Shown here piece by piece: positions 21,420-34,333 of a DNA stretch of 64,000 bases (positions within the stretch are counted from its first letter, which is position 1; each line of letters opens with the position of its first letter). The position numbers and the translations under genes were made by a program. The notes beneath the pieces were generated by a model, which worked only from the letters and a program-made list of their open reading frames with translations, was not told the DNA's origin and searched no databases. Source of the stretch: Cristatella mucedo (taxonomy: Eukaryota > Bryozoa > Phylactolaemata > Cristatellidae); the NCBI GenBank assembly GCA_009760855.2, contig WPIO01000047.1, positions 1,917,501 through 1,981,500 on the forward strand, read 5' to 3'.

Positions 21420-23335
21420 GGTGGGAGAAGCATGGCGGAGCTGGATGGGAAGTACCGGCCTCCTAGATTCAATTACGCCCAAAGGACGAATCACAAGGAG
21501 CTACTAAATGCAAGGATGAATAAAAATGTGTTTACCAAATCAAGCTATGCCGTGACGCCAGTCGGAGGTGAGTTCCAAGCTTTGGGAGCGAACGAACAAA
21601 AGGCACGGTCTCTAAAGGATTTGAGGCTCGTTCAAGGTGTAGCTAAGCGACTAGATTAAGCAAAGCGGGTGACGATGCTTAACCTGATTTGGAGTAGATC
21701 TGATAGGGTAGGCTGGAGCCAAAGAAGGAAGGGACCTACAAGTGAGTGACAAAACCTTGAAGTCGATGCCTTGCTTGACTGAGAGCCAGTGCAGGTCGGC
21801 GAGAAATGGTGTGATGTGGCAACTGAGACACTCACGGCAATCAAGCCTCGCTACAGAATTTCGCACCAGCTGTAAGAGGCTGATTGCACTTGCCAGTAGA
21901 CAAGGAAGCAGCGAGCTACAGAGCTCAAGACGGGATGTCACAAATGCATGCATCAATTTAGATGTAGTACGCCTATCTCAGCAACCCCGAGTTTTAGCAA
22001 TGTAGTGTAGATGAAAGTAGGGACACGACTTCAGAGCTGACGTGGTCGTCTAGCTCGTGTGCAGATTAAACCGGAAATTTGCTGGCAGAACCAATACAAG
22101 CATGATGTTTTTCAATTTCAGAATAACTGGTTTGTCAAGAAATAGTAAGTGAGATTTATTATTCTACTTAAGCCAGTATGCTGCCATCAAGTTCTGGATT
22201 AAGTCAATACATACAGCAAGGAAACTGAGAAAATTCGAAGGGCTGGAAGGCGGTGCTAGGAGGAATCAAAGTGAAAGTACAACTGAGTGTCATCTGCATG
22301 TACGCGAGAGTCTAGGTTTTGCCTGGTGGAATGACTTGCGAACGGTAGTGTTAAAAGCTGCCGAAAGATCAAGCAGACCAAGCAAAGAGACTCCAAGTAA
22401 GTCTTCATTCCCTAAGTAGGTCGTTGCACACCCGAAGCAAAGCTGTCTGTAGAGTTATTTACTGTAAAACTGAACAACAACTTATTAGATGTGTGTGAAG
22501 TTTTAAAAAATGAGTTGAGCTGGTCTGCCACGATTAGTTACAGTGCCTGCAATAAGAATCGTAGAAGGGAAACTAGGCGAAAGTTGCTAAAGCTCTCTCT
22601 CTCTCGGTCTAGTATTTGTTTCTTGAGTAGTAGTCTGACTACAGCCTTTCTGAAAGTGTGGGAACTTGACCTGAGGCTAATGACGTATTTAAGATATCGC
22701 TTAGGCATGGCAGCAGAAGACTTATACCTCGAAGAGGCAGGGCAGTGGGAGCATGGTCTGGAGGACTAAATGTCTTCTTAAATTGGTATACAAACTTCAA
22801 CATGAGGCCACTTGTAGCCTTCTTGAATGTAGATACTGAGGTGTTGTACAGCGTTGAGGAACTATATTCTAGTGGATGGGCTACAACAAATGGAGGGCAT
22901 GATCTCGTCTAGCTAGTTAAAAAAGAAGCTACAAAGTGATCGGCTATATTTTTATTAGAATCACCAAGTAAGGAGTTAAACTGGGAGATGGTCGATCGTA
23001 GACATCAGCAGCTTGGATTGTGCATTTGTGATTTAACAATGTTTAAATAGAGGCTAGATTTGGCCTTTGCTAGGATCGATCGGTACGATCCACAGCAGTC
23101 CTCGTATGACAGTAAATGTCAGTCCCGATCTTTAATATGCTTATCAAGCCTGCAAATAGTAGACCTAGCTAATTTAACGTCTGAGGTCAACCATCCTGGC
23201 GAATCGTCAAGGCCGTCTTGGTGAGAGCCAAAAGTGCGTTAAGTCACAGGCAAAAAATAGTCGAAAATATCAGCTAGTGACCTTTCGTAGCATTCTACAA
23301 ATGGTGACAGTTTCGGAAAGAAGATTTAGTAGCAC
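21420..23335 (-). mobile_element. LINE family A, long decayed copy
   Basis: Minus-strand copy covering the polymerase from its palm region to its C-terminus. It includes an LLGLLDLSAAFN-like motif A near 22340-22375, a CRECLSCHITPFLADLHWL peptide near 21800-21840, and the LRSTPNQ-type region near 21700. Frames are broken throughout. The part beyond 22500 is assigned by continuity and is less certain. Confidence 0.6.
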
Positions 23336-23339
23336 GCGC

Positions 23340-23455
23340 AAAGAAGACATTCCTTTGCAGCAAATGTTAAGCATCAAGCAAGAGATTTAGTTCACAGAGG
23401 GCGCTATATCAAACTTACTATCACTTATATTTATTATTATTATTATAGTCATAAA
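23340..23455 (+). mobile_element. LINE family A 3' end
   Basis: CCTTTGCAGCAAATGTTAAG followed by an AGAGATTTAGTTC core, GAGGGCGCTATATC and a (TTA)n tail, in plus orientation, directly abutting the minus-strand copy. Confidence 0.7.
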
Positions 23456-23829
23456 TGAAGTTGACAGGTATTTACTCACAAATCTTACGAGAATTACCAC
23501 TTTAAGGACTAAGAAATGCGTAAATGCACAAGATCTGCCTGAGTCACGAATGCCCCGCCCCAGCTACATGCCGTCTAGCATGCAGGGTGCTTAATGAGTG
23601 TCTGGCAGCCCATACTTGACGCGGCTTAACGCTCAAGAGCGTATAAACCACGAGTAAAGGCACGTTTCTTTGAACCTGCAGTCTCAATCGGCCGAAAAAT
23701 GCTAAGTATGCTAGCTGTTGCCCCACTAATTGCATTCGGCTGCCCATAGGCATTGGACAGCCTCTGAAGTTCTGCCTGTTAACAATTTCCAGTCGCTAAC
23801 AGTCAAGGGGCCACAGGTCTATTATCTGA

Positions 23830-24240
23830 CTTTTCAGAATGTAATGTAATGTATCTCCGTCAGTAACTCCACAAAGTCATAAAGACCATGTGGGTGTTAC
23901 GCAGGAGAGTTTTGTATAGAGCACTCACCGCCTAAGCGGCTTTCGGTACGCATTCGGTAGCCAACAGACTTCGTCTCACGCAACAAAGAGAAAGTGGGAA
24001 GCATAGCAGAGTCAGGAAGCAGTTAAGGTAGTGATTAGCATAGAAGTAGCAGTTCAGGACCGCTGAAAAAGATGTGCCATAGTCGGCAGTTGGAGAGTAG
24101 ATTTCGTTGCGTAAGAATTGTGGAAGCGAGTTCCACAGTCTAGGACCTGCAGAGCTAAAGCATCTGTCGCCAACTGTCTTTAAGCGGAGGAATGGGACAG
24201 CTGCTAGAGGGATTCCCGCTGACCGAGTCATGGATGACGC
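23830..24240 (-). mobile_element. LINE family B C-terminus and 3' end
   Basis: The minus strand reads GDRCFSSAGPRLWNSLPQF and then a TSFSAVLNCYFYANHYLN-type stretch, the C-terminal part of a non-LTR polymerase. The 3' blocks match those at 16000-16340 and 62500. Confidence 0.7.
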
Positions 24241-25279
24241 CCTTCTTTGATGGCATCGTAACTGAGATAACCGATCCCGGGCTCTCGTTCTTCCAGCTCA
24301 CGCGATCTGAAAAGGTCGATGGCGGGGCTGCTGTTGTTGTTTGAAAATCGTCAGGCTGCAAGATCTGCTTTTTAGCGCCCGGGCTGTCGCTTGAATCAGT
24401 CGCTATTAAGTTCCCATCAAAGACCATGCCTCTCACAGTTGTGATCAAATGACGTCCTTCTGGCTGTCTAAACTTGTTTACACAGAATATTTCAAGTAAC
24501 TCACTAGAATTTTCTCATAAAATTATATAGAATTTTGAATTTGCATTTTATGCACGATGCTGCTGCTAGGCATGTCTGAAGAAAATTTTGCAAACGCCAC
24601 ACTACGCCATCACTTCTCACCAATAAGCACTGGGTCTGCAGCAACCGCCGTAGCGAATTAAATGCTCTGTCTCTCACGTCAGTGTCCCCTCAATATCATG
24701 CTCACACATGCCTACGCAGCCAAAAGAATTTATTCTCAGGCCTTGCATTTTACTAACCAAGCTACCATCGCTCTTCTGTCTTAGTAGAACCATGCGTTTA
24801 ACCAACGCACTGACAGCCTTTTGGGTAACAGTACCTACAGTTGATATACTCACCAAGCTTGGTGCTCACTTCCGACTAATGTTGCGATATGACCAAGCTG
24901 GAGAATTTTTAAAAAGAAGTAAACAACTTAGCTGTTCCCCGGCATTTCCTGGGTTTATGTGTATTGTTATTCGCATGCTAATTTGTGCTAGCCCTGTGAA
25001 TATTATGTACTATATCAAACGTATTGCCAACTCTCCTTTCCGGAACATATAGAGCGTCTACAAAATAATTAAGCTATATCATCGGACCCTAAAATTCCTT
25101 TTTTATTACACGCGTTTCTTCTTGTAGGCGAGGTTTCAGGCCTCTCACTAAAGCAGGTCCATTAAAAGGCCGATCTTGTCTTCATGTTATCATTCTTACT
25201 ACAGCCACTTGAAAGAATTGAAGCCTACGTGCTCACTCTGTGCGTGCTGCTTGCTGATGTTACCATCAATAATTTAGTA
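24241..25279. other. Unassigned region
   Basis: No supported gene. A 114-codon plus-strand frame at 24708-25052 has no recognisable motif or splice context. Confidence 0.35.
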
Positions 25280-25375
25280 ATGCTTTCTATACACCTTCTG
25301 TAAAGTCTCTTGAAAGAGATTTATTCCTCCGAGGGTGCTATAGAAACGTACTACTGTTATTTTCATTATAGCTGC
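25280..25375 (+). mobile_element. LINE family A 3' end (diverged)
   Basis: GTAAAGTCTCTTGAAAGAGA, a TTCCTCCGAGGGTGCTAT block and a short T/A tail, in the family order. Confidence 0.5.
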
Positions 25376-25504
25376 CAACGATTACCAAGATATCAGACCT
25401 TGCTAGAAAGGTCCCACCGGTCTTAGAGCTAAGTATTCCAAGCAATAAGCTCTGCTATGGGTTTTCTATGAAATTCTGAACAGAGCTGACATAATTAGAA
25501 AACT

Positions 25505-26135
25505 TTGGCTGTCAATTTCTTTCAGCCACACATCGTCGCTAAAATTCGTGCTTGCTTGGACAGAGATAAGATATCGAAACTGGTCCATGCATTTGTGACA
25601 TCCCGTCTCGACTTCTACAACTTGCTGTTTGCTGGTCTACCAGCCTGTTCAATCGGGCGTTTACAGTTAGTGCAAAACTCAGCAGTAAGGCTCGTCTATC
25701 ATGAGCGTGGAAGTTGCCACATCACACCACTTCTCTTCGACCTGCACTGGCTTCCAATCAAGAAGAGCATCGAGTCCAGGGTTCTGTCACTTACTTTTAG
25801 GTTCTTTCATCTTCTGGCTCCAGCCTACCTATCTGAACTACTCCATCACCAGCCAAAGAATTGACCAACCTGAAGTTCTAACTTGAATCTTTTAGCAATA
25901 CCTCGTAGGACCCTCAAAGCCGTCAGTGAAAATGCCTGTCGTTCCTATGCTCTCAAATCCTGGAAATCAATAATGACGCACGTCACAACGTCCGTTTACA
26001 CGACGACGTTAAAAAAGAAGCTTAATATAAACGCACCCTGGTTATTACAGCATTTAGTGGGTCTTTGTGATTCGTTCTTTGTGTGCGTGCACCTGCTCAC
26101 ACTGTGCCTATCGTTTGATTATGCTTTCTATAAAG
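25505..26135 (+). mobile_element. LINE family A polymerase C-terminus
   Basis: The plus strand reads KIRACLDRDKISKLVHAF, VTSRLDFYNLLFAGLPAC, LQLVQNSAVRLVYHE and HITPLLFDLHWLPIKK, the conserved C-terminal part of the CR1/L2-like polymerase. The frame breaks near 25865. The catalytic domain itself is absent. Confidence 0.75.
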
Positions 26136-26149
26136 CATCTTTACAGTGC

Positions 26150-26690
26150 ATAGAAATAATATTAATAATAATATTGCACTTGATAAAGCGCCCTCAGAGA
26201 ACTTAATCTCTCTCTAGGAGCTTTAAATTTGCTGCAAAGTGATATGCAATTGAATGGTAAGTAAAATCATGCTTGAAAAACAAACAAAATGAATAATATG
26301 GTTAGGGGTGACATGCACAGGGTCAGCATGCAAATGTGGTTAGTGGCAGCATGCACAGTGTCAGCACGCATAAGCACATGAAGGACGAATCACAGGGACC
26401 CACTAAATGCTGTCCTAAATAGGTGTGTTTTTAAGTTTCTTTTAAATGTGGTCAGGTCATGGGATGTTCTGACGCAGGTCGGGAGGGAGTTCCAGGCTTT
26501 GGGAGCATACGAGCTGAATGCACGGTCTCCAAAGGATTTAAGGTTTGTACGAGGTATTTCCAGACTGTCTGATTCCGAAAAGCGGGTGGTACGATGCTTG
26601 GCCTGATGGGGTAGTATATCTGAAAGATAGGCTGGAGCCATAGAATGAAGAGACCTAAAAGTGAGCGACAAAACCTTGAAAGATAATAAG
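26150..26690 (-). mobile_element. LINE family A, relatively young 3' copy
   Basis: The minus strand is open for 93 codons at the polymerase C-terminus (SLTFRSLHSMAPAYLSDILP, then KSFGDRAFSSYAPKAWNSLP, ending FRTAFSGSL and stop). The 3' untranslated part and a (TTA)n tail follow. It is among the least decayed copies and closely similar to 33945-34333 and 51233-51622. Confidence 0.8.
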
Positions 26691-26739
26691 TTCTGCTATG
26701 GCACTATGCAAATGTATTATAATGATTGATTATTTTGAA

Positions 26740-27430
26740 ATTCCATAATATCTCTCAGCAGCATTTGACGTGGTGGACCATCAAATCCATAGTGTCAGCT
26801 CTTCCGTGTGCATAGGCTATATTGGCACACTGCTAAAGTGGGTTTAGGTATTAATTCAACGAGTGATGTCAGGGTTTGTTTACTTATACTGTCTGTCGGT
26901 CATCCGTGAAAGGGCCTGCCTGCTGTGGGTTGTTCTACCTCACAGTTTGACCACCATATTTTTGCTACTCACGTGGAAAACACGGCTATACAGCAGGACT
27001 TCCACGAAGCATGTACGTCTGGACGTGTTACTTCCACATGACGTGCTATTGCCTCCAACCGTAATCAAGCATTTTCCGAAATACAAGATTGCTACAGCTA
27101 AAGTAGTACATGATTTATTACGTTATTACCTTATTACGTTTTCACGTATCATTATGTAGCCTCTAAATAATTCAATTTCCTTTATTGAAAACTTCAGGCT
27201 CGTGCTGTTCATCGTCTGCAGATTGCCACTTTATCAACTCTGCAAAACTCAGCAGTTCATCCGGGTATTTTTAGTCAAAATCTTTGTTGCTTCCACATCT
27301 CACCATTTTTGTTCGAGCTTCACGGAATCCCATCAAGTTTTGAATCTGCCTCAAGATCGCATCACTGGTCGAAGTCTCCTGCTGGCGCTTGCATACCCGT
27401 CCAACCTGCACACTCTTCCACTAAGCTAAG
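26740..27430 (+). mobile_element. LINE reverse transcriptase fragments
   Basis: Near 26760 the plus strand reads SAAFDVVDHQIHSV, a palm motif A, followed by a decayed stretch. Around 27200-27430 are remnants of the family A C-terminal region (CTGCAAAACTCAGCAGTTCA and the CACATCTCACCATTTTTG block). Frames are heavily broken and the limits uncertain. Confidence 0.5.
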
Positions 27431-28224
27431 CTCATGCTACTCAGTAGTTCTGGTTCTCTTGCCTTTCCACTGAGTAAGCTGAAATATTTTGATAATATAA
27501 TAATGCTTAAATTTGCTATGCACTGAATAGGTGTAACCCACCCAAGCCATCGCATGGTTTGTCTAAAGCATCATTTAAGTTGCTTCTGAATAGCCTTTGT
27601 TCCGCCCATAATTGCAAAAGTAATAATGACAATGATACGACATTCGCACAATGTCCTCAGAGCACTGATCACATTTTAGGCACCTTAGATGTGCTGTAAG
27701 TGAAGCATCATTTCACGTGTTGTGTTTAAAAATGTACTTTTAACGTTCCTTGCGGGTTTAGCTGTGCATCATCCAGTGCACATTAGTATCCCAGGTTCAC
27801 TCTAACCAGTGACACGTAGTGTCACTTTGCTTGCCGCTGTATGTTTTTCTAAGCATGAAACTTTGCTCTTCATTATTTATTGGCTCGTTATTATCTTCAA
27901 AGAGCTGTCCAGAGCCTCGATATATTTTTGGTTATCTAAGTACACTTACACAAATTATTCGCTTGTTTTCATATCACGAAAATTATGACTCAAAATTTTC
28001 CGTTAGCAGTCTGATGTAGTTGACAATCGGCATTTGCATAATAACGCTTACAAATTTAATGTAAGAAGCTGTTAAGCTGCATTGCAGTTGCTAAGTTTTA
28101 TGAAACCAGTTAAAAAAAGAAAGGGGTTATCCTACATTTTGCCAAGAATATCGTAGGATTAAATAGACATGTCGACCCTATGCCTGTAAGTTTTAACCTT
28201 GTCATAATTTCTGAGATTGAGCAT

Positions 28225-28335
28225 GCAGCAATTAAATATTCAATCATGCTCCATTTGCTTTTAATGTAAAGTGCATAGAAAGAAACTGAATTCTCTGAGG
28301 GGGCTATACAGATGTGTTATTGTTATTAATATAAG
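28225..28335 (+). mobile_element. LINE family A 3' end (diverged)
   Basis: AATGTAAAGTGCATAGAAAG, GAATTCTCTGAGGGGGCTAT and a (TTA)-like tail in plus orientation. Confidence 0.6.
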
Positions 28336-28429
28336 CATCGACGGTAGTAAACCTAGGTAAGCATAAAATGGTCGACGCTCCAATTTATGTTTTGAAGATT
28401 TAGTTTGCCACTCTCCTTAATAGCTGCAT

Positions 28430-29690
28430 ATACAATAATAATAATACATTTGTAAAGCACCCTCAGAGAACTGAATCTCTCTCTATGCAATTTACAGATT
28501 TTGCATGGTAAGCATTACCAATTATATGGTGGTAACATTCACAAGCACCATGCACACCAAGCGGCAGGCACGAGCAAGCAGGTAGATGCTCACGACGGAC
28601 GAATCCAAAGACCCACCAAATGTTGTAACAAAAAGGTCGTTTCATGCTTCTTTTTAAATGTCACCATGTCAGGAGACGTTTTGACGTGCGTTGGTTGTGA
28701 GTTCCAGGCTTTGAAGCGTACGAACTAAAGGCACGACTCAAAAGATTTTGAGCTTCGGACGAGGCATCGCTAAACGATTCGAGTCAGAACAGTGGAATGC
28801 ACGAGTCTTTGCCTGGTGAGGGAGTAGTTCTGATAGGCAGGCTGGAGCCAGAGAATAAAACAACCTACAAGTAAGTGACAGAACCTTTAAGTTGACGTTC
28901 TGCTTGACTGGGAGCCATCGCAGGTCGGCGAGAGGTGGTGTGATGTTGCAATTTTGACACTCACGACAGATGACCCTAGCCACAAAGTTTTGCAAAGTGT
29001 GAGCACCTGATTGCACAGGCAGGCTGGCCAGCAAGCAGTGAGTTCTGGGAGTCAAGAATAAATGTCACTAATGCACAGACCAATTTAGAGGGGGTATCAC
29101 TGCCTAAAAAACCCAAGTTTTAGCAATGTTGTATAGCTGAAAGTAGGCAGACTAGACTATAGAGCTGGTTTGGTCGTCTAATGAAAAGTCACTTTGGAAC
29201 ATGATACCTCAATTATGGGCGGATTAAACAGGAGATATGCAGGCGGAGCCGATTAAGCGTTAGCCTTACAAATTTCTGAATCACAATTGGTTTGCTCATA
29301 ACAGGTAAACTGATTTTGTCGTCATTCATTTAACGAACGTTTGCTGCCATCTATGTGCGGATGTCATCAATATGTGCAACACGGGTGGGTAGAGAATTGA
29401 ACAGGCCAGAGGGCTAGGAGAGATCAAAGCAAACGTACAACAGAGTCTCATCTGCATAGATGTGAAAGCCTGGGTTGCGCTTGGCAATCACATCGGCAAG
29501 AGGGAGAGTATAAACTGTGAAAAGAAGAAGACTGAGGGCAGAGCCATGAGGTACCCCATATACCTAAGTGGGTCCTCGGATAATCTTTGGAGTCTACCAC
29601 TGAAATAGGAATGAATAATTGCAGTGCAGTGCCAGCCAGTGATGCCGAGAGTTATAAGCCGCTCAAGCAGAGTATTGCTTCATTTGCTGT
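28430..29690 (-). mobile_element. LINE family A, 1.2-kb decayed copy
   Basis: Begins with (TAA)n and the reversed 3' core near 28436-28500. The minus strand then carries the polymerase C-terminus (VLSLTCRLFYSLAPACLSEL, preceded by NITPPLADLRWLPVKQ). Further upstream pieces at 29130-29690 match 22000-22480 and 47620-48030. Confidence 0.7.
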
Positions 29691-30008
29691 TTTTATTGTC
29701 TATCGACTTTGATGTTTGTTACTAAGGTTGCTGGACTTTTCTGAACGCATATAATTCTCATAAAAGTACTTTGATCGTTCCATTATGATTCATTCGGATT
29801 GCATAAAGGCTCATAAACTCAAATTACGTAACCAATACTAAAATGGATAGCTCAGTGGCACTATCTATCCTTGGTATAATGGAGGAAGGAAGTTATCCCT
29901 TACTCCGCTTGACGACAGTAAGACAGATGGCTATTTACAGTTGTGAGTATCTCTCCGTTAAATGATTGTTTAGCCTTTTATTGGTTCGATGCTGCCGAGA
30001 TAGGATGC

Positions 30009-30035
30009 TGTATGTATGTATGTATGTATGTATGG
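30009..30035. repeat. (GTAT)n microsatellite
   Basis: Six to seven GTAT/TATG units, directly before a family B 3' end. Confidence 0.9.
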
Positions 30036-30044
30036 ATGTTTGTA

Positions 30045-30620
30045 TCTATGCATCTCCGTCTGTGACTCCACAAAGCCACAAAGGCTGTGTGGGTTTTACG
30101 CAGGAGTGTTTGTATAGCCCACTCGCAGCCTGAGTGAATTTCGGTAAGCATTCGGTAACCAAAAGAATTTACCTCAGCAACAAAGAGAAAGTGAGACGCA
30201 TGGCTGAGTCAGGGAAGCAGTTGAGACAGTATGGAAGTGGCAGCTCAGGATGGCTGAAAAAATGGCCCATAATTGGCAGCAGAAGAGAAGATGTCGTTGT
30301 GAAAGAATTGTGGGAGTTCCACTGTCTAAGACCTGTAGAGCAAGAGGCTTTTGTCGCCAAAGGCTTGTAAGCGGAGGAACAGAACATTTAGTTAATTTTC
30401 CGGACTTGAGGGCACGAGGAGGCCTATTATGGCGCAGCAGTTCAGCTAGGTATGACGGCGCCAAGCCATGGCCTTGGCCTTGTAAGTCAGCCTAAGAACT
30501 TTGCTCTGTAGCCTCGTGGATCAAATCGACGGATTAATTGGCACAAACAGCTGAGCACCGGCAGCATGAAAGCGATAGCCAGTTCCGTATGCCTGAATTA
30601 ATTTCCCCAAGGCTGATTTG
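30045..30620 (-). mobile_element. LINE family B 3' part
   Basis: Shares with 62500-63370 and 1-300, in the same orientation, the blocks GACTCCACAAAGCCACAAAG, CATTCGGTAACC and the GTCAGCCTAAGAACTTTGCT region. Coding frames are broken. Confidence 0.65.
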
Positions 30621-30739
30621 AAAGGTTGAGGCCATGCGAGATGGAATACCGAACGAGCGGTGCAGCTCAGCTTGCAGGTCCTGCCAAACAAGCTGCGTCC
30701 CAGCTCGCGGCCCCGGCCACCTCCTGTGCCAACTCATGG

Positions 30740-33639
30740 GCGCTTCATTCGGATATTCGTATTGAGTTAGAATATGTTAGTATATTCATATTATATTTGA
30801 ACTACGATAACGGATCGATAATAGGTGGGCACGATCAAAACTAACATACAGGTTTCTAGCCGCCAGCGTATCTAATGTCACCTGCGTGGGAGACCCAGCA
30901 GCCCGAAGCGAAAAGCGTTTAGATGTCCATAGGCACGTAATTTCTTACGCTCTATAGTAGAAAGAAAAACAAATAGGCTTTAAACAATTTTTAGCTGTAT
31001 TGCTTTCCGAATACGATGTTCACAAGAACTCAAGTTTACGGAAGAATTCTGCGAAGGTCAAGGAACGAACTAGGTGAGCTCGGTAAGCCGCGGCAATGAA
31101 AGGGATTGCTTAATTTCCCTCCACTACCGCTCCAAATCCGACGGTGACCATGGCAAATGTCAGTGTGTCTTTAACCGGCAGTCCTTCTAACCGCAAATGA
31201 GTCAATATCTGCCCCCATTGTGACTCATTACCATTTAAGTACAACGGCTGTACATGCAGAATAGCCTGGGTCTTGCCAGACAAGGCCAAATAATATGGCT
31301 TCTATATAACCACAAGATAGCTTCAATCTTGACTTAGCCCTGATCATTTCGCAGACACTGCTTTGTTTCGGGTATATAAAGATGCTTCAAAAAGTCCTGA
31401 TTATGTTTGGAGCCTCTCCGTCGCTTCTTTTCAATTTGCACGCACAATTAGGCGCCATTGCAATAGCGTCAACATTTCTTACGTTAGTGCTAAGTTTATC
31501 TGCTAATGGAATGAAGACCGTTTAGGGTCAGCAGGTCACGAGCACTAGTGCCACCCCTGCGGTATGATTATGAACTTTCAGCTTCTCCACTGGCTTTATC
31601 TTGAGAACTTGTATGCAATAGCTATGCTAATCAGGCGTTCGAGAAGCGCGAAGTCTATTTGTGTAATCTGATTTATGTACGACTTCTGACCTAGGCAGAA
31701 TGTAGCGTGATAGCCTGACCGCAGTTGCCTCTTTGGATATACTACTGGGTGAGTCGCAGCACTAAGCATCGGCTTCTGCAAGGGCGCTACGTGTGTGGCT
31801 GATGTCACCTGCCTTACCTGCCATGCTATTCTGGCACTGCATAAAGCTTTTTAATCGATTTTGTGAGTTCTGTGGTGCTAATAGGGCTGCTTGCGAAATT
31901 CCGAATGCGTCTTTGACTTTAAAAGTGTTGCGGCCGTTGGCTTTGTGCATCTGTCAGCATTGATACTTCTGCATGGACAAGAGAGGATTGCTTAAATACA
32001 GTAATTCTCTCAGGTTTTTAGATACAACTTTATCCGGCGTGTGCTTACAGTGTTGCCCTGGCGTTGTCGACGACCCTCGAATTGGTGACTCCTATTGGGG
32101 CAGGTTGCAGTCAAAGACTAAAAAGTGTCATCTGTAAGCAATATAATTTACTTTAATTATAACTAATAGACTTATAAACACATTACAAAGACGTTTTGCT
32201 ATGAATTTTTAAGTTCTCGGCTTTCCGAATTAGCCAACTCTAGACTGTACCTGACAATAGGTATGGTTTGGAGAAGTCTTAAAGGCTTTTCTCTCTGCAG
32301 TTTATCCCTTATCTGTCTCAATTTGACGAGGATTAATGGAAGCATTCTATAGCTTGTTAAAAAATACTAATTATTAAGGAGAAGTTAGCTGCTCTTCGTG
32401 AGTACAAGGAGTACGCTTTTTCCGGCGCTGCTGACCATGGGAAGAAAACTTGAGTAGCTGAATGCACACGGAGAAGTTAAATGTAATAACTTTCTTCCGA
32501 GCAGATGGATGCAGTTGCTACCGGATTAAAATAATTCACAGCGGTGATAAGGACGGAAAAATTCCATTTCAGTGAGTATCGCACTCTGCCCTCAATGGTA
32601 TTTCCGCTTCAGGAATTCATGAGAAGGTAGCTTGTAGGCTACGTACTAGCGAATAGAGGAATGTACAACGAAAGCATTCAGCTTCTCTCACAATGAAAGG
32701 CTTGGTGCAGCAAGGGAATGAAACGCCCACGCGTTGCCGACAGAAAATTGTGCCCGGACTTTAATCAACTCCGAACTACCCTGAGGATCTGATCACTTTT
32801 CTGTCGAAGGAAGGACGGTTAGAAAGCTATCATGCCTTGAAGTTTTATCGTCTGGCAACCTCGCCTTTTCGCTGATTTAGTCTCGCGCAGTATGAATGCG
32901 TCCAATCGCAAAGCGAGTAGTCAAAGTCCAAGACAATCAGTACCAAAGCACCTGGAGGAATCCTAGAAAGTGCATGTGTACAAATGATTAGACAGCGAGT
33001 CGTCGAAAGATTAGTTAGCCCGCGATCCCCTACGGCGACTCTATTTAACCAAAAGAGTGGTACTGTGGGCTATGCTGGGATGACTGTACAGCTGTTTAAA
33101 GTTTTGCCAAAAAGCTATCGCTTTTTACGTGCTAAAGTGATCGCTTTTCCTGCGTTGGATACGCGACTGCAGTGAACAAAGTTTCTTGCTTGTTTAACTT
33201 GTATCCAAACTTCCTCGATTCTCACTGCTCCCCACACGAAGATCAGTTTTAGCTTTTGCTTTTAAAGCGTCGGCATGGAGATTATACCATAGCCATTCGA
33301 GCGAGCTATACATAAAAGTTAACTCAAAAGCAAAAGTTGATGTCTCGGTTTCAGATAATTACCTTTTCCGTTCTCACTTCTGTCCGTGATTCTAAAAAAA
33401 ATTATAATGTGCAGCTGCAGTGCGTATTGCCATAGCTGATTCGATCCAAACAAAATACATTTGGAACTCAAGCAATAAATTCACACCAGAAAAATTGTTC
33501 AAGGGAGAATTTCCATTTTAATATTAAATTAATGAAAATGACAATTTCCCTGTCTCAGTAGACCACTAAGCATTAATTGATACTAGTAAGTGGAATATCC
33601 GGTTTAAACATACGTATTTGAAAACAACTATGAGTCTGG
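30740..33639. other. Unassigned 2.9 kb, no gene seen
   Basis: Mixed-composition DNA without recognisable coding motifs, splice-framed exons or the LINE and SINE landmarks seen elsewhere. Short frames near 31596-31950 (minus) and 32984-33175 (plus) have no recognisable content. A decayed transposon of another type cannot be excluded. Confidence 0.35.
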
Positions 33640-33725
33640 CAAATATAGAGAGCATAGAAAGAGATTGAGTTCTCTGAGGGCACATTATCAAATGCATTAT
33701 TATTATTATTATTATTATTGGCTGA
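33640..33725 (+). mobile_element. LINE family A 3' end
   Basis: GAGCATAGAAAGAGATTGAG, TTCTCTGAGGGCACATTATC and a (TTA)n tail near 33697-33720. Confidence 0.7.
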
Positions 33726-33944
33726 TGGTCTCCTTAATTAATCTGTTGAATCGGACGTCTTTTAAGGGGGTTTGCCAGTACTTGTAGAGGTCTACTGTTA
33801 TCCAGCTGATTTTTAAAGTGCTAGGTTTAAATGTTAGTTTTCTTCTGGTCCCAGCTTTGCTTCTTATTTGCTTGGAGCCTTTGATGAGGGTTTTGGAAGC
33901 TGGTAGGGCTTACCACCCCTATCGCTAAGATGGTGACGACATGT

Positions 33945-34333
33945 AATAATAATAATAATAATAATATTGCACTTGATAAAGCGCCCTCAGAGAACTTAAT
34001 CTCTTTCTAGGCGCTTTACATTTGCTGCAAAGTGATACGCAATAGAATAGTAAGTAAAATCATGCTTGAAAAACAAACAAAATGAATAACATGGTTAGGG
34101 GTTACATGCACTGGGTCAGCATGCAAATGTGGTTAGTGGCAGCATGAACAGTGTCAGCACGCATAAGCACATCGAGGACGAATCACAAGGACCCACTAAA
34201 TGCTGTCCTAAATAGGTATGTTTTTAAGTTTCTTTTAAATGTGGTCAGGTCAGGGGATGTTCTGATGCAGGTCGGGAGGGAGTTCCAGGCTGTGGGAGCA
34301 TACGAGCTAAATGCACGGTCTCCAAAGGATGTA
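33945..34333 (-). mobile_element. LINE family A short copy, about 390 bp
   Basis: The (TAA)n tail at 33943-33965 is followed by the reversed 3' core, 3' untranslated part and the last about 50 codons of the polymerase. Similarity stops at CTCCAAAGGAT near 34330. The copy at 51233-51622 stops within a few bases of the same internal point. Confidence 0.8.
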